Assembly (NCBI GenBank): GCA_947588605.1
Contig: CANPYK010000009.1
Coordinates: forward strand, 16,711 to 80,710
Direction: 5' to 3'
DNA: 64,000 nucleotides
Source of the DNA: an uncultured Oscillospiraceae bacterium
GTDB lineage: Bacteria > Bacillota > Clostridia > Oscillospirales > Oscillospiraceae
Position numbers and translations under genes: made by a program. Below, piece after piece: positions 26,145 through 35,458 of this stretch. Position 1 is the stretch's first letter; every line of letters begins with the position of its first letter. The notes under the pieces were generated by a model. The model did not search any database. It saw only the letters and a list, made by a program, of their open reading frames with translations, and was not told the DNA's origin.

Positions 26145-29100
26145 TTACTCCGCCGCCTTCAGCGCGGCGGCGGGGTCGATGGAGCTCAGGCGGCGGAGCA
26201 TGAAGAGGTCGACGAGGAGGGAGAAGAGGATGGTGAGGGCGGTGCTGGAAAGGTAGCTTATGGGGGCCACGCGGGGGGTGAAGTGGATCATGTCGAGCTC
26301 TATTTGCCCCACCACAAAGGCGTTGAGGGCCAGGCCTAAGGGGATGCCGGCGGCGGCGCCCAGGAGGGTGAGGAGGAGGTTTTCCCGGAGGACATAGAGG
26401 GCGGACTCGAAGTCGTAGAAGCCCAGGACCTTCACGGTGGCGATCTCCCGGAGGCGCTCCTGGATGTTGATGTTGGTGAGGTTGTAGATGACCACGAAGG
26501 CCAGGGCGGCGGCGCAGATGACGGTGAGGAGGACGATGTAGATGAGGCTTTCCATCATATTGCCGATGCGGTTGCGCATATCCTGGCTGGAGGAGGCGGC
26601 CAGGACGTTGTCCCGGCCCAGGATCGCCGCCAGGGCCTCGCCGGTGTCGGCCCCCTCGGCCTTGAGGGCCAGGGCGTAGTTTAATTCCGGCGTCCCGGGG
26701 AGGGTGTCCGCGCGGATGTAGACGGTGTTGTAGATGTAGTTATCGAAGACGCCGGAGACGGTGACGGACACCTCCGGCCCGTCCTCCAGGCGCAGGACCA
26801 GACGGTCGCCGGCCTTCACGCCCAGCGTCTCGGCCAGGGCGGAATTCAAAAGCGCCTCGTCCTTTTGGGGGAAGGGGAGGGCCCTGGCGCCGTCGTGGAA
26901 GTCCATGAACGCCGGGACGTTCTCCGCCTCGGCGGCGTCCACGGCGGAGAGCTGTACCTCCTTCTCCTCCCGCCCCGCCACGGCGGTGACGGTGGTCTCG
27001 TGGAGGAAGAGGGCGTCCCCGACGAATTTTGCGGTGTCCGCCATGAACGCCTCCCGGTCGGCCTCAGTCAGGGGATCTGCGAAGGTGACGGTGTAGTCGT
27101 AGAGGCTGATCTCCGTAAACTGGTAGTCCACCACATTTTTGATGGAGTCGTTGATGCCCATGCCCGTGAGCATCAGGGCGGTACAGCCCGCCACGCCTAA
27201 AACCATCATGGCGACCCGCAGCTTGTAGCGGAAAATGTTGCGCACCGTCACCTTCCAAAGGAAGCTGAGGCGGTTCCAGAGGAAGGGGACGCGCTCTAAG
27301 AGGACCCGCTTGCCGGCCTTGGGGGGCTTGGGGCGGATGACGTTGGCGGGGACGTCCCCCACCTCCTTCCGGCAGGAAAGCCACGTCACCGCCATCATGG
27401 CCGCGAGATACAGGGCGAAGGTCACGGCGGAGAGGGGGAGGTCGAAGGTAAACTCAATAGCGTCCGAGAAGGTATACATGATGTGGTACGCCTGCCAGAC
27501 CACCAGAGGGATGAGCCAGGAGCCCAGGAGGATCCCGGAGACGCACCCGATGACCGTGGCCGTGCCGGCATAGATGAGGAACTTGCCCATGACCTTCATC
27601 CGGGAGTAGCCCAGGGCCATGAGCACCCCCAACTGGGAGCGCTGTTCCTCCACCATCCGGGAGACGGTGGTGACGCAGATGAGCGCCGCCACCAGGAAGA
27701 AGAACACGGGGAAGACGGAGGAGATGCTTCGGACGATGGAGGTGTCGTTTTCAAAGCACACGTAGCCCAGATTTGTCCGCCGGCTCATGAGGTAGGCGTC
27801 GGGGACCTCCAGCTCGTCGATGGCGGCCCGGGCGTCGTCAAGCTCGGCCTGGGCGTCGGCAAGCTGGGCCTCGGCGTCGGCAAATTCCCGGTCGGCCTCG
27901 GCGCGGGCGTCCTCGTATTCCCGCAGGCCGTCCTCGTATTCCTGAAGCCCGTCGGCGTACTGGGCCTTCGCGTCTTCAAGCTCCCGCGCGGCCTCCTCCA
28001 GAGCGGCCTTGCCGTCCTGAAATTCGCGCAGGCCGTCCTCATAGGCCCGGAGGCCGTCTTCGTAGCCGGCCTGACCGTCGGCGTACTGCGCTTCGGCGTC
28101 CCGGAGCTTTATAAGGGCGTCGTCCAGCTCGGCCTGCGAGGTCCGGACGGCCTCGTCAAATGCCGTCCGGGCGGCGTCATATGCGGAAAGCCCCTCCTGA
28201 TAGTCCGCCCAGCCGGCGTCCAGCTCCGCGCGGCCCTCGTCCAGCTGGGCCTTGGCGTCGTCCAGCTCCGCGCGGGACTCGGCTAAAGCTTCCTCGCCCT
28301 CGGCAAGCGCCTGCCAGCCCTCGTCCAGCTCCCGGCGGGAGGCGGCCAGGGTGCTCCAAGACGCGTTCAGCTGCGCCCGGGCGCTGTCCAGCTGGGATTT
28401 GGCGGCGGCCAGGGTGGCCTCGCCGTCCTGAATGGCGGCCACGGCCTCGGTGACCGTGAGCTCAGAGGACATCATGGCGGCCAGGGTATCCAGGAGCTCC
28501 AGGGTCGCCTGGTCCACCGCGCCGGCCATGAGGGCGTCGTAGAGCTCGTCGGCGGAGGCGTATGTATCCCGGATGGCGGGGAAGGTGAAGAGCAGGGGGT
28601 TATTGAGGCCCTGCTTTAACTGGGTCTTCCCGGCCTCCAGCGTTTGAAGTCCCGCCTCATAATCGGCCTCGTTTTTGCGTAAAGCGGAGGCGTAGGCGTT
28701 GTAGGTTGCAAGGCCCGATGTGTATTGTGCCTCGCCGTCCTCCAGCGTCTTCCGGTTGGCCTCCAGCTCCGCCGCGCCCTGGGCGTACCGCGCCTCGCCG
28801 TTCTCGTAGAGCTTGCGGTTGTCCTCATAGGCCGCCTCGCCGTCGGTGAGCTCCCGGAGGGCGTCGTCAAGCTCGGCTTTGGCGTCGGCAAGCTCCTGTT
28901 CGGCCTCACAGCGCTCCGTTTCAAAAGCCGCGACGCCCTCGTCGTAGGCCTTTCGCCCGTCGGCGATCTCCCGGGCGGCGTCGTCCAGCTGCGCCTTGGC
29001 GTCGTCAAGCTCGGCTTTGGCGTCGGCAAGCCTGCCCTCGCTGTCCGCAAGCTCCTTTTGGCCGTCGGCGTATTCTGTTTGGCCGTCGGCGATCTTTTGG

Positions 29101-29999
29101 GCGGCGTCGTCCAGCTCACGCTTGGCGTCAGTGAGCTCGGCTTTGGCGTCGGAAAGCTCCTTTTCGGCGTCGGCGCGCTGGGTTATGTACTCATTATAGG
29201 CGTCGTCATATTCCTTCTGCCCGTCGGCAAGCTCCTTTTCGGCCTCCGCCACTAAACGGTCATACCGGGCCTGAGCGCGCTGGTTGGCGAGGTCCGTAAA
29301 GTGGTCCTCCAGCGCCTCGGCGCGGCCTTCGTAATCGTCATCGTAGGCCGCCGGCATATCGGGGACGCGCAGATAGACGGCGGTGAAATAGTCCGCGTCA
29401 AAGGCCCCCGGGGGCACGTAGCAGAAGGCCGTGACGGTCCCGGCGCCCAGGGAGGTACTGCCCCGCTCAAAATTGAGGTAGAGCGGCGAGGTGGCGACGC
29501 CCACCACGGTAAATTCCCGGACGGCGAAGAGGGAAAGGGTGTCCTCCTCGTTCTCCCCGGAGACGGTGACCCGGTCGCCCACGGAAAGATTGGTCCAGGA
29601 GTCGGCAAGGCACTCATCAGGGGCCTCGGGCAGGCGGCCTGCCACCAGGTCGGGGAGGTTCACCCGCTCCGGCAGGGAGTGGAAGGCGAAGACCTGGTCC
29701 GTGCTCCCGCCGAGATTCACCAGCGCGTCCGTCTCAAAGCTCCCCTCGGCGTCCAGGACCTGTGGGTCGGCGGCCAGGGCCTCCACGTCCTCATGGGTGA
29801 GGCCCAGAGTGGTGACTATAGAGAAGTCGTAAAAGGCGGTTTTATCAAGATAGGTATTGGCCGTCTCCTTCATGGCCTTCTGGGAGACGCGCAGGCCCAC
29901 GAAAAAGCCGCTCCCCAGGACGATGATGGCGAGGATCGCCAAAAACCGCCCCGGCGAGCGCAGAATTTCCCGGTAGGTGTTTTTCGAAAGTGCTTTCAT
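26145..29999 (-). CDS. FtsX-like ABC permease with long extracellular coiled coil
   Basis: A 1284-aa membrane protein. After a first transmembrane helix (about 17-37) comes a MacB-like periplasmic-type domain, then about 500 residues (roughly 245-760) of repeated DAKAELDDA, ADGQxEYxDG and related heptad-like units that should form long helices outside the cell. A first FtsX permease block (about 785-910, with LGVLMALGYSRMKVMGKF) and a second one (about 1150-1280, with LREIATVKVLGFYDFE) complete it. It lies 3 bp after its ATPase gene. The function is unknown; related permeases export or release lipids or peptides, or transmit mechanical signals. Confidence 0.9.
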   Translation of the reverse strand: MKALSKNTYREILRSPGRFLAILAIIVLGSGFFVGLRVSQKAMKETANTYLDKTAFYDFSIVTTLGLTHEDVEALAADPQVLDAEGSFETDALVNLGGSTDQVFAFHSLPERVNLPDLVAGRLPEAPDECLADSWTNLSVGDRVTVSGENEEDTLSLFAVREFTVVGVATSPLYLNFERGSTSLGAGTVTAFCYVPPGAFDADYFTAVYLRVPDMPAAYDDDYEGRAEALEDHFTDLANQRAQARYDRLVAEAEKELADGQKEYDDAYNEYITQRADAEKELSDAKAELTDAKRELDDAAQKIADGQTEYADGQKELADSEGRLADAKAELDDAKAQLDDAAREIADGRKAYDEGVAAFETERCEAEQELADAKAELDDALRELTDGEAAYEDNRKLYENGEARYAQGAAELEANRKTLEDGEAQYTSGLATYNAYASALRKNEADYEAGLQTLEAGKTQLKQGLNNPLLFTFPAIRDTYASADELYDALMAGAVDQATLELLDTLAAMMSSELTVTEAVAAIQDGEATLAAAKSQLDSARAQLNASWSTLAASRRELDEGWQALAEGEEALAESRAELDDAKAQLDEGRAELDAGWADYQEGLSAYDAARTAFDEAVRTSQAELDDALIKLRDAEAQYADGQAGYEDGLRAYEDGLREFQDGKAALEEAARELEDAKAQYADGLQEYEDGLREYEDARAEADREFADAEAQLADAQAELDDARAAIDELEVPDAYLMSRRTNLGYVCFENDTSIVRSISSVFPVFFFLVAALICVTTVSRMVEEQRSQLGVLMALGYSRMKVMGKFLIYAGTATVIGCVSGILLGSWLIPLVVWQAYHIMYTFSDAIEFTFDLPLSAVTFALYLAAMMAVTWLSCRKEVGDVPANVIRPKPPKAGKRVLLERVPFLWNRLSFLWKVTVRNIFRYKLRVAMMVLGVAGCTALMLTGMGINDSIKNVVDYQFTEISLYDYTVTFADPLTEADREAFMADTAKFVGDALFLHETTVTAVAGREEKEVQLSAVDAAEAENVPAFMDFHDGARALPFPQKDEALLNSALAETLGVKAGDRLVLRLEDGPEVSVTVSGVFDNYIYNTVYIRADTLPGTPELNYALALKAEGADTGEALAAILGRDNVLAASSSQDMRNRIGNMMESLIYIVLLTVICAAALAFVVIYNLTNINIQERLREIATVKVLGFYDFESALYVLRENLLLTLLGAAAGIPLGLALNAFVVGQIELDMIHFTPRVAPISYLSSTALTILFSLLVDLFMLRRLSSIDPAAALKAAE

Positions 30000-30002
30000 G
30001 GC

Positions 30003-30704
30003 TCACCACTCGATCTGGGAGATGGGGGTGGGGTGGGGGTTGAGGCGCATATCCCGCGCCTGGCCGCTGCGGACGGTGATGACCCGGTCGGCCATGGCGG
30101 TGAGGGCGGAATTGTGGGTGATGATGAGGACGGTCATGCCGCTCTTGCGGCTGGTGTCCTCCAGAAGCTGTAAAATCTGCTTGCCGGTGTTGTAGTCCAG
30201 CGCCCCGGTGGGCTCGTCGCAGAGAAGGAGCTTGGGGTTCTTGGCAAGGGCCCTGGCGATGGCGACCCGCTGCTGTTCCCCGCCGGACAGCTGGGAGGGG
30301 AAGTTGCCCAGCCGCTCCCCCAGGCCCACCGCCCGCAAGGTCTCGGCGGCGTCCAGAGGCGCGGGGCAGATCTGGGAGGCCAGCTCCACGTTCTCCAGCG
30401 CCGTCAGGTTCTCGATGAGGTTATAAAACTGGAAGACGAAGCCCACGTCCCGCCGGCGGTAGCCGATGAGCTTCCTGGGGGAGTAGGCGGAGATGTCCTC
30501 CCCGTCCAGGATGATGCGCCCCTCGGTGAGGCTGTCCATGCCGCCCAGGATGTTGAGGAGGGTGGTCTTCCCCGCGCCGGAGGGGCCCACGATGACGCAG
30601 ATCTCCCCCCGCTCCACCTCAAAGCTCATGCCCCGCAGGGCCTCTATCCGGACCTCGCCGGAGCGGTAGACTTTTTTTACGTCGTGAAACTCGATGAAGG
30701 CCAT
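30003..30704 (-). CDS. ABC transporter ATP-binding protein (LolD/MacB type)
   Basis: A 233-aa ATPase with Walker [10 protein letters not shown] (about 40-48), Q-loop VFQFYNL, signature LSGGEQQR, Walker [13 protein letters not shown] and H-loop THN. The [10 protein letters not shown] sequence is typical of the class that partners FtsX-like permeases. It heads a two-gene unit with the coiled-coil permease and is preceded by a TATAAT near 30735 on the minus strand. Confidence 0.95.
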   Translation of the reverse strand: MAFIEFHDVKKVYRSGEVRIEALRGMSFEVERGEICVIVGPSGAGKTTLLNILGGMDSLTEGRIILDGEDISAYSPRKLIGYRRRDVGFVFQFYNLIENLTALENVELASQICPAPLDAAETLRAVGLGERLGNFPSQLSGGEQQRVAIARALAKNPKLLLCDEPTGALDYNTGKQILQLLEDTSRKSGMTVLIITHNSALTAMADRVITVRSGQARDMRLNPHPTPISQIEW

Positions 30705-30785
30705 AAACGCACCTCGAATTTTGTCGTCTCTTCTCTTATTATATCACAACAGGGGCCTGTGTTGTTAAGAATCAGTAAAAAAATC

Positions 30786-30814
30786 TTGCAAATTCTGGCG
30801 GGAGGATTTATTCT
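30786..30814 (+). promoter_or_regulatory. Promoter of the Pr6Pr-yitT-hydrolase run
   Basis: TTGCAA (30786-30791), 17-bp spacer, TATTCT (30809-30814), 33 bp before the start codon. Confidence 0.55.
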
Positions 30815-30847
30815 AAGAGTAAGAGAATACGACGGGAGGTACACATC

Positions 30848-31501
30848 ATGGTACACATTTTTGAGATCGTCTCCTCGCTGCTTTTAGCGCTTCTGGCGCT
30901 GTCGGGCGTCTTCATGCAGGCGGAGCTCCACAAGGGGCGCTACAGGCTGGGGACCTTTTCCTACTACACAAATCTATCGAACCTCATCATCGGCCTCTGG
31001 CAGGCGATGCTCTTTGTCGGCACGCTGACCGGCGGGAGCTTTTACGACAAGCTCGCCGGAGCCGGGGTGCGCTACGCCCTGACGCTGATGATCTGGGTGA
31101 CGCATCTGGTGTACCACTTCCTTCTGGTGCCGGACTTCAAAAAGCGGGACATGGAGAAGTTCAAGGGGGAGTACTACACCTACCAAAACCTCACCGTCCA
31201 CTACGTGGTGCCGCTCCTGACGGTCTTGCAGTGGCTGGTGTGCGCGGATAAGGAGGTGCCGTTCCTGGCCGTCATCGCCTGGCTCGTCATCCCCGTGCTC
31301 TATCTGGGCTACGCCATGGGCCGTGCCATGTTCTTAGGGCCGGAGCCCAAGAGCGGCGTCTACCGCTACCCCTACGTCTTCATGGACCTGGATGTGCAGG
31401 GATGGAAAAACTGGATCAAAAACGTCTCCCTGGCCTTCGCCTTCTACGTGGCGCTGGGGCTGGTGCTCTATGGCGTGTCCTGGATCTTCCGGGCGTTTTG
31501 A
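30848..31501 (+). CDS. Pr6Pr / FAR-17a-like six-helix membrane protein
   Basis: A 217-aa integral membrane protein with about six transmembrane helices and the pattern FSYYTNLSN, THLVYHFLL and YPYVFMDLDVQGW that marks the Pr6Pr family, related to FAR-17a/AIG1 proteins. Eukaryotic relatives are lipid (FAHFA) hydrolases with Thr and His catalytic residues; the bacterial role is unknown. An ATG behind GGGAGGTACACATC is the start. It is followed 15 bp later by a YitT-family gene. Confidence 0.75.
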   Translation: MVHIFEIVSSLLLALLALSGVFMQAELHKGRYRLGTFSYYTNLSNLIIGLWQAMLFVGTLTGGSFYDKLAGAGVRYALTLMIWVTHLVYHFLLVPDFKKRDMEKFKGEYYTYQNLTVHYVVPLLTVLQWLVCADKEVPFLAVIAWLVIPVLYLGYAMGRAMFLGPEPKSGVYRYPYVFMDLDVQGWKNWIKNVSLAFAFYVALGLVLYGVSWIFRAF

Positions 31502-31516
31502 CCGTTGGGAGGACGT

Positions 31517-32407
31517 ATGAAGCAAAAGAGCGTTTCTCTGAAATCGCTGCTCTATATCCTGGTGGGCAACCTGGGGCTGGCGCTGGCGCTGGACTGCTTT
31601 TTCACGGGCAACGCCATTGCCGCCGGGGGCTTCGGGGGCGTGGGCGTCATCGTCAACGCCCTGGTCCCGTCCCTCAGCGTGGGCTTTGTGGTGTTCGTCA
31701 TCTCCATCCCGGTGTTTATCTGGTCCTACTTTGTCCAGGGCTGGGCGTATACGCTGTCGGCCCTGCTGTCCACCGTGGCCTTCTCCGGCCTTGCCGACCT
31801 TCTGGCGTTTTTGCCCAACCTCACGGAAAACCGGCTCCTGGCCGCCATTTGCGGCGGGGCCCTCTACGGCGTGGCCGGGGCCATATTGGTCCGGGGCTAC
31901 GTGGCCGGGAGCGGCACGGACCTTTTGGCGAGGCTCCTCGTCACCAAATTCCGCCACGTCTCCCTGGGGACCTTCGTCTTTTTGTGCGACGCCGTGGTGG
32001 TGCTGGCCTCCGTCTTCGCCTTCGGGGACATCGAGTCCGGCATCTACGCCGGCGGGGCCATCGCCGTGTGCTCCTTCACCATGGACAAGGTCATCCACGG
32101 CTTTAATAAGGCCGTGGTCTTTGAGATCATCACCCCAGACGCCGAAACGGCGGATAAGCTCTCGGGCATCATCATGGAAAAGCTGGACCGCGGCGTCACC
32201 ATGATCCCCGCCGTGGGGATGTACCAGCGCCGGGAGCGCAATATGCTCATGGTGGCCGTCAGCCCCAAGCAGATCTACGAGGTCAAGGACCTCATCCACG
32301 ACCACGCCCCCGGCTCCTTCGCCGTCATGCTCCACGCCAACGAGGTCATCGGCGAGGGCTTCAAGGGGTTGGATGTCACCGTGCCGGTGAAGGATGTGGA
32401 GAAATAA
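31517..32407 (+). CDS. YitT-family membrane protein (DUF161/DUF2179)
   Basis: A 296-aa protein with five transmembrane helices (about 12-180), including the family pattern GNAIAAGGFGGVGVIVNAL, and a cytoplasmic C-terminal DUF2179 domain (about 205-290, KLDRGVTMIPAVGMYQ and KQIYEVKDLI). YitT proteins are widespread in Firmicutes and their substrate is not established. GGGAGG precedes the ATG. It sits between two membrane-linked genes in the same orientation. Confidence 0.88.
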   Translation: MKQKSVSLKSLLYILVGNLGLALALDCFFTGNAIAAGGFGGVGVIVNALVPSLSVGFVVFVISIPVFIWSYFVQGWAYTLSALLSTVAFSGLADLLAFLPNLTENRLLAAICGGALYGVAGAILVRGYVAGSGTDLLARLLVTKFRHVSLGTFVFLCDAVVVLASVFAFGDIESGIYAGGAIAVCSFTMDKVIHGFNKAVVFEIITPDAETADKLSGIIMEKLDRGVTMIPAVGMYQRRERNMLMVAVSPKQIYEVKDLIHDHAPGSFAVMLHANEVIGEGFKGLDVTVPVKDVEK

Positions 32408-32429
32408 AAAGCTTTCCGGAGGTGTTTCC

Positions 32430-33362
32430 ATGACCGCCATCCTCATCATCCTGCTTGTTTTGGACCTGGGGTTTTTACTGCTGGAGCTCTTTTTCTTCGC
32501 CGCCGCCTTTGGGGGGCACACGGACGCGGACTTCACGCGGCACGATTTTGCCCTCAAAAAGGAGCTGCGGCCTTACGCGGACCTGATCCTTGCCGGGAAG
32601 CGCTACGTGGTGGAGACGCCCCACGAGAACGTGGTTATCCGCGGGCGGGACGGGACGCGGCTTTTCGGGCGGTTTTACGATAAGGAGGACCGCCGGGGCG
32701 TCGTCATCATGATGCACGGCTACCGGTCCATGGCGGAGAACGATTTTTCCTGCTCCTCGGAGTACGTCCACAACCAGGGCTTCGCCATGCTCCTTGTTGA
32801 CCAGCGGGCCCACGGCAAAAGCGGGGGCCATGTCATGACCTTCGGCATCCGGGAGCGCTGGGACCTCCTCGATTGGGTCAACTACGTGGAAAAGCGCTTC
32901 CCCGGCGAGAAGATCATTGTGGAGGGGCTCAGTATGGGGGCCTCCACCGTGGTCATGGCGGCGGGGGAGGGGTTCCCCGAGAGCGTCCGGGGGCTCATCG
33001 CCGACTGCGGCTATACCTCCCCCAAAGAGATCATCACCTGCGTCATCAAAAGCTGGCGCCTGCCGGCGAAGGTCCTCTATCCGCTGGTGCGGCTGGCGGG
33101 GCTCATGTTCGGCGGCTTCGACTGCGAGGCGTGCTCGGCTAGGGAGGCGGCGGCCAGGGCGTCGGCGCCCGCCCTTTTCATCCACGGCGAGGGCGACACC
33201 TTCGTTCCCTGCGCCATGGGGCGGGCCAATTTCGACGCCTATGCCGGTCCCAAGCGCCTCGTCACCGTCCCCGGCGCGGACCACGGCCTGAGCTACGTGG
33301 TGGATATGCCCCGGTGCCAGCGGGAGCTCACGGGCTTCCTGGACGAGGTCCTGAGGGACTGA
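32430..33362 (+). CDS. Membrane-anchored alpha/beta hydrolase
   Basis: A 310-aa protein with an N-terminal hydrophobic anchor (about 3-28) and an alpha/beta-hydrolase domain: HGYRS oxyanion region, nucleophile serine in GLSMGAS, a lid-like insert, an acid in HGEGDTFVP and the catalytic histidine in ADHGLSY. Such Firmicutes proteins are annotated as esterases or lipases without known substrates. GGAGGTG supports the start, 22 bp after the yitT-like gene, so it is likely the last gene of a three-gene operon. Confidence 0.85.
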   Translation: MTAILIILLVLDLGFLLLELFFFAAAFGGHTDADFTRHDFALKKELRPYADLILAGKRYVVETPHENVVIRGRDGTRLFGRFYDKEDRRGVVIMMHGYRSMAENDFSCSSEYVHNQGFAMLLVDQRAHGKSGGHVMTFGIRERWDLLDWVNYVEKRFPGEKIIVEGLSMGASTVVMAAGEGFPESVRGLIADCGYTSPKEIITCVIKSWRLPAKVLYPLVRLAGLMFGGFDCEACSAREAAARASAPALFIHGEGDTFVPCAMGRANFDAYAGPKRLVTVPGADHGLSYVVDMPRCQRELTGFLDEVLRD

Positions 33363-33393
33363 GAACTTTTTCATAATATTTTTCATTGCGCTC

Positions 33394-33422
33394 TTGACGA
33401 AACGGAAAGAATAGGGTAAAAT
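33394..33422 (+). promoter_or_regulatory. Promoter of the zinc-ribbon/Ig-like gene
   Basis: TTGACG (33394-33399), 17-bp spacer, TAAAAT (33417-33422). Confidence 0.7.
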
Positions 33423-33487
33423 ATTATGTAAATTAGGGTCATCCTATCGCCAACCCAGATACAAGAGCCTATACGGGAGGGATAAAC

Positions 33488-34399
33488 GTGTCACTGATAC
33501 CTCAGGTCAAATGCGGCCGTTGCGACAGGACATATTCCGGACTTCGCAGCCGCTGCCCATATTGCGGGGCGCACAGACATAAAAAGGGAAAGAGAGTCTC
33601 CGACGGCGACAACGCCACCTGGAAGCTCATCATCGGCATCCTGCTCATCGTGGTGCTTATCGCCGCCGTGGTCGTCATTCTGGTCACCGGCTCCACCGAC
33701 GACCCCGAGCAGTCCCGCGGCAAGCCCAACACGTCGGACGGCGTGAACGACCTGCCCGGCAACTCCGATCCCAGCACCAACCCCGCGGGCACCCAGCTCG
33801 CCGTGACGCTCTCCGACGGCTCCGCCGCCTCCTCCGTTACCGCCAAGGCCGGGGACGAGGTCCAGCTCACCGTCACCGTCACTCCCGATACCGTCACCGA
33901 TAAGCCCGTCTGGACCACCAGCGACGAAGCTATCGTCAAGGTGGAGGCCGACGAGACCGGCATGACCGCCAAGCTCACCGCCGTGGCCGACGGCACCGCC
34001 GCCGTCACCGTTACGGTGGGCGACGCCAAGGTGGACATCCCCGTCACCGTCGGCGACAATTCCGGCACTACGCCGCCCACCACGAATCCCGGCGGCACAG
34101 CCGTGGCCTCCGCCATCGAGGTCTCCAGCCAGTATTCCAAGGGCAAGCCCATCACGGACAACACCCTTAAGGTCGGCGAGAAGGTCACCTACACCGCCAA
34201 GGTCACCCCCTCCACCGTCACCGGCAAGGTGACCTGGAGGTGTGACACCGAGGACGCCCTGGAGATCGTGGAGCTGGATGAAACGGGCCTCAAGGTCAAG
34301 ATCACCTGCGTCGGCGCCAAGGGCTACGTCCACGTCACCGCCTCCGTCGACGGCGTCAGCTACGACTTCCGCATCCAGTGTGTGAAAGCCGCGTCATAA
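33488..34399 (+). CDS. Zinc-ribbon, transmembrane and Ig-like domain protein
   Basis: A 303-aa protein starting at GTG behind GGGAGGG. Residues 9-30 form a zinc ribbon (CGRC ... CPYC), residues about 45-68 a transmembrane helix, and the rest lies outside the cell. A Thr/Pro/Ser linker leads to a BIG_2-like Ig domain (about 100-195, with VWTTSDEAIVKVE), a second linker, and another Ig-like domain (205-300, with VTWRCDTED). The exterior has surface-protein character; the function is unknown. The first Ig domain resembles that of the DUF3048 protein at 43331. Confidence 0.75.
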   Translation: MSLIPQVKCGRCDRTYSGLRSRCPYCGAHRHKKGKRVSDGDNATWKLIIGILLIVVLIAAVVVILVTGSTDDPEQSRGKPNTSDGVNDLPGNSDPSTNPAGTQLAVTLSDGSAASSVTAKAGDEVQLTVTVTPDTVTDKPVWTTSDEAIVKVEADETGMTAKLTAVADGTAAVTVTVGDAKVDIPVTVGDNSGTTPPTTNPGGTAVASAIEVSSQYSKGKPITDNTLKVGEKVTYTAKVTPSTVTGKVTWRCDTEDALEIVELDETGLKVKITCVGAKGYVHVTASVDGVSYDFRIQCVKAAS

Positions 34400-34409
34400 A
34401 AGCGGCCAA

Positions 34410-34440
34410 GCGGCCCCGAGATCTCGGGGCCGCGTTTTTG
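34410..34440 (+). terminator. Terminator after the Ig-like gene
   Basis: GCGGCCCCGAG pairs with CTCGGGGCCGC and is followed by GTTTTTG. Confidence 0.85.
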
Positions 34441-34451
34441 TGGGACCTCTT

Positions 34452-34583
34452 GTAGGGGCCGCCGTCCCCGGCGGCCCTTCCTTCATTTATTGACACGTCC
34501 CCAAAGTCAAGATGGGGCGAAATCCCTTCAAATTGACACCGGAGGTCATCGAAACGCGGGTCGCCGGGGACGGCGACCCCTAC
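34452..34583. repeat. REPIN-like inverted pair
   Basis: A GTAG-footed hairpin (GTAGGGGCCGCCG, loop GTCCCC) and a CTAC-ended hairpin (GGGTCGCC, loop GGGGAC) face each other about 80 bp apart. Their loop sequences are complementary. Confidence 0.65.
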
Positions 34584-34665
34584 GGCGTTGATTGGAGGCA
34601 ATTCAAGTAGGGGCGGGTTCTAAACCCGCCCGTCCCCGCCTTTTTTCGTTTTTTGAAAAAAACAT

Positions 34666-34694
34666 TTGACAAGCACCGGGATATATGGTATTAT
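34666..34694 (+). promoter_or_regulatory. Promoter of the tRNA cluster
   Basis: TTGACA (34666-34671), 17-bp spacer ending ATGG, TATTAT (34689-34694), 28 bp before tRNA-Gly. Confidence 0.8.
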
Positions 34695-34721
34695 CTTTAA
34701 GCCGTGTTGAGTAATGGATTC

Positions 34722-34796
34722 GCGGGTGTAGCACAACGGCTAGTGCACCAGCCTTCCAAGCTGGGGACGTGGGTTCGATTCCCATCACCCGCTCCA
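34722..34796 (+). tRNA. tRNA-Gly (anticodon TCC)
   Basis: Acceptor GCGGGTG/CACCCGC, anticodon stem CCAGC/GCTGG with loop CTTCCAA, T arm GGTTCGATTCC, CCA encoded. First gene of the five-tRNA cluster. Confidence 0.95.
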
Positions 34797-34819
34797 GCAT
34801 GAAAGGGCGGAAACTACAC

Positions 34820-34896
34820 GCGCCAATAGCTCAGCAGGATAGAGCAACTGCCTTCTAAGCAGTAGGCCGGGGGTTCGAGTCCCTCTTGGCGTGCCA
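34820..34896 (+). tRNA. tRNA-Arg (anticodon TCT)
   Basis: Acceptor GCGCCAA/TTGGCGT (G-U at the end pair), anticodon loop CTTCTAA, T arm GGTTCGAGTCC, CCA encoded. Confidence 0.95.
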
Positions 34897-34970
34897 ACGT
34901 CGTCGCGGAAGTCGCGTTACTCCTCTCCCCACACGATTTTCAATCGTGCGGGGGCCCCAAAAATAAATAT

Positions 34971-35048
<78 letters not shown>

Positions 35049-35098
35049 CGCGCTGACGCCACCAAATCTGATGGCGTCAGCGCCACATAAAGCCAAGT

Positions 35099-35173
35099 AG
35101 GGATGTCGCCAAGCGGTAAGGCACAGGACTTTGACTCCTGCATTCGTGGGTTCGAGTCCCGCCATCCCTGCCA
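35099..35173 (+). tRNA. tRNA-Gln (anticodon TTG)
   Basis: Acceptor AGGGATG/CATCCCT, anticodon stem CAGGA/TCCTG with loop CTTTGAC, CCA encoded. It is followed by a repeat-rich spacer. Confidence 0.95.
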
Positions 35174-35357
35174 CGTCGTCGTCGCTGAACCCGCTTTACC
35201 TCGGGCTCCCTTCGGTCGCCCTCAGGCGCTGGGTTCGCTCATCTCCGGCCTAAGAGCCGCCGCTGCGCGGCGGTTGGCCTCCGAAACGCGCCTGCGGGCG
35301 CAGTCCTCTCCCCGCGCAATCTTTGATTGCGCGGGGACCCCGGAGAAATATAGTCTT
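35174..35357. repeat. Spacer repeat between tRNA-Gln and tRNA-Lys
   Basis: It starts CGTCGTCGTCGCTGAAC and is related, in the opposite orientation, to the interior of the MITE-like element at 8915-9080. It holds mini-element copy 3 (35241-35303) and a CCCCGCGCAATC hairpin. Confidence 0.7.
35241..35303 (-). repeat. Two-hairpin mini-element, copy 3
   Basis: Lies at a different point of the host repeat than copy 1: here after GCTGGGTTCGCTC, there after GGTCGCCC. Confidence 0.75.
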
Positions 35358-35433
35358 GACTTGGTAGCTCAGCAGGCAGAGCACCTGCCTTTTAAGCAGG
35401 GTGTCCCGGGTTCGAATCCCGGCCAGGTCACCA
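35358..35433 (+). tRNA. tRNA-Lys (anticodon TTT)
   Basis: Acceptor GACTTGG/CCAGGTC, anticodon stem CCTGC/GCAGG with loop CTTTTAA, T arm GGTTCGAATCC, CCA encoded. Last gene of the cluster. Confidence 0.95.
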
Positions 35434-35458
35434 CGTCGTCGCGAAAGTCGCGATGGCT

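Noticed and set aside
30720..30785. Imperfect inverted repeat between the ABC ATPase and Pr6Pr genes as a terminator or operator
   Set aside because: The arms match poorly and there is no T run; it lies between divergent promoters and no regulator is known.
34897..34970. Extra tRNA between tRNA-Arg and tRNA-His
   Set aside because: Only a hairpin (CCCCACACGATT type) is present; no D or T arm.
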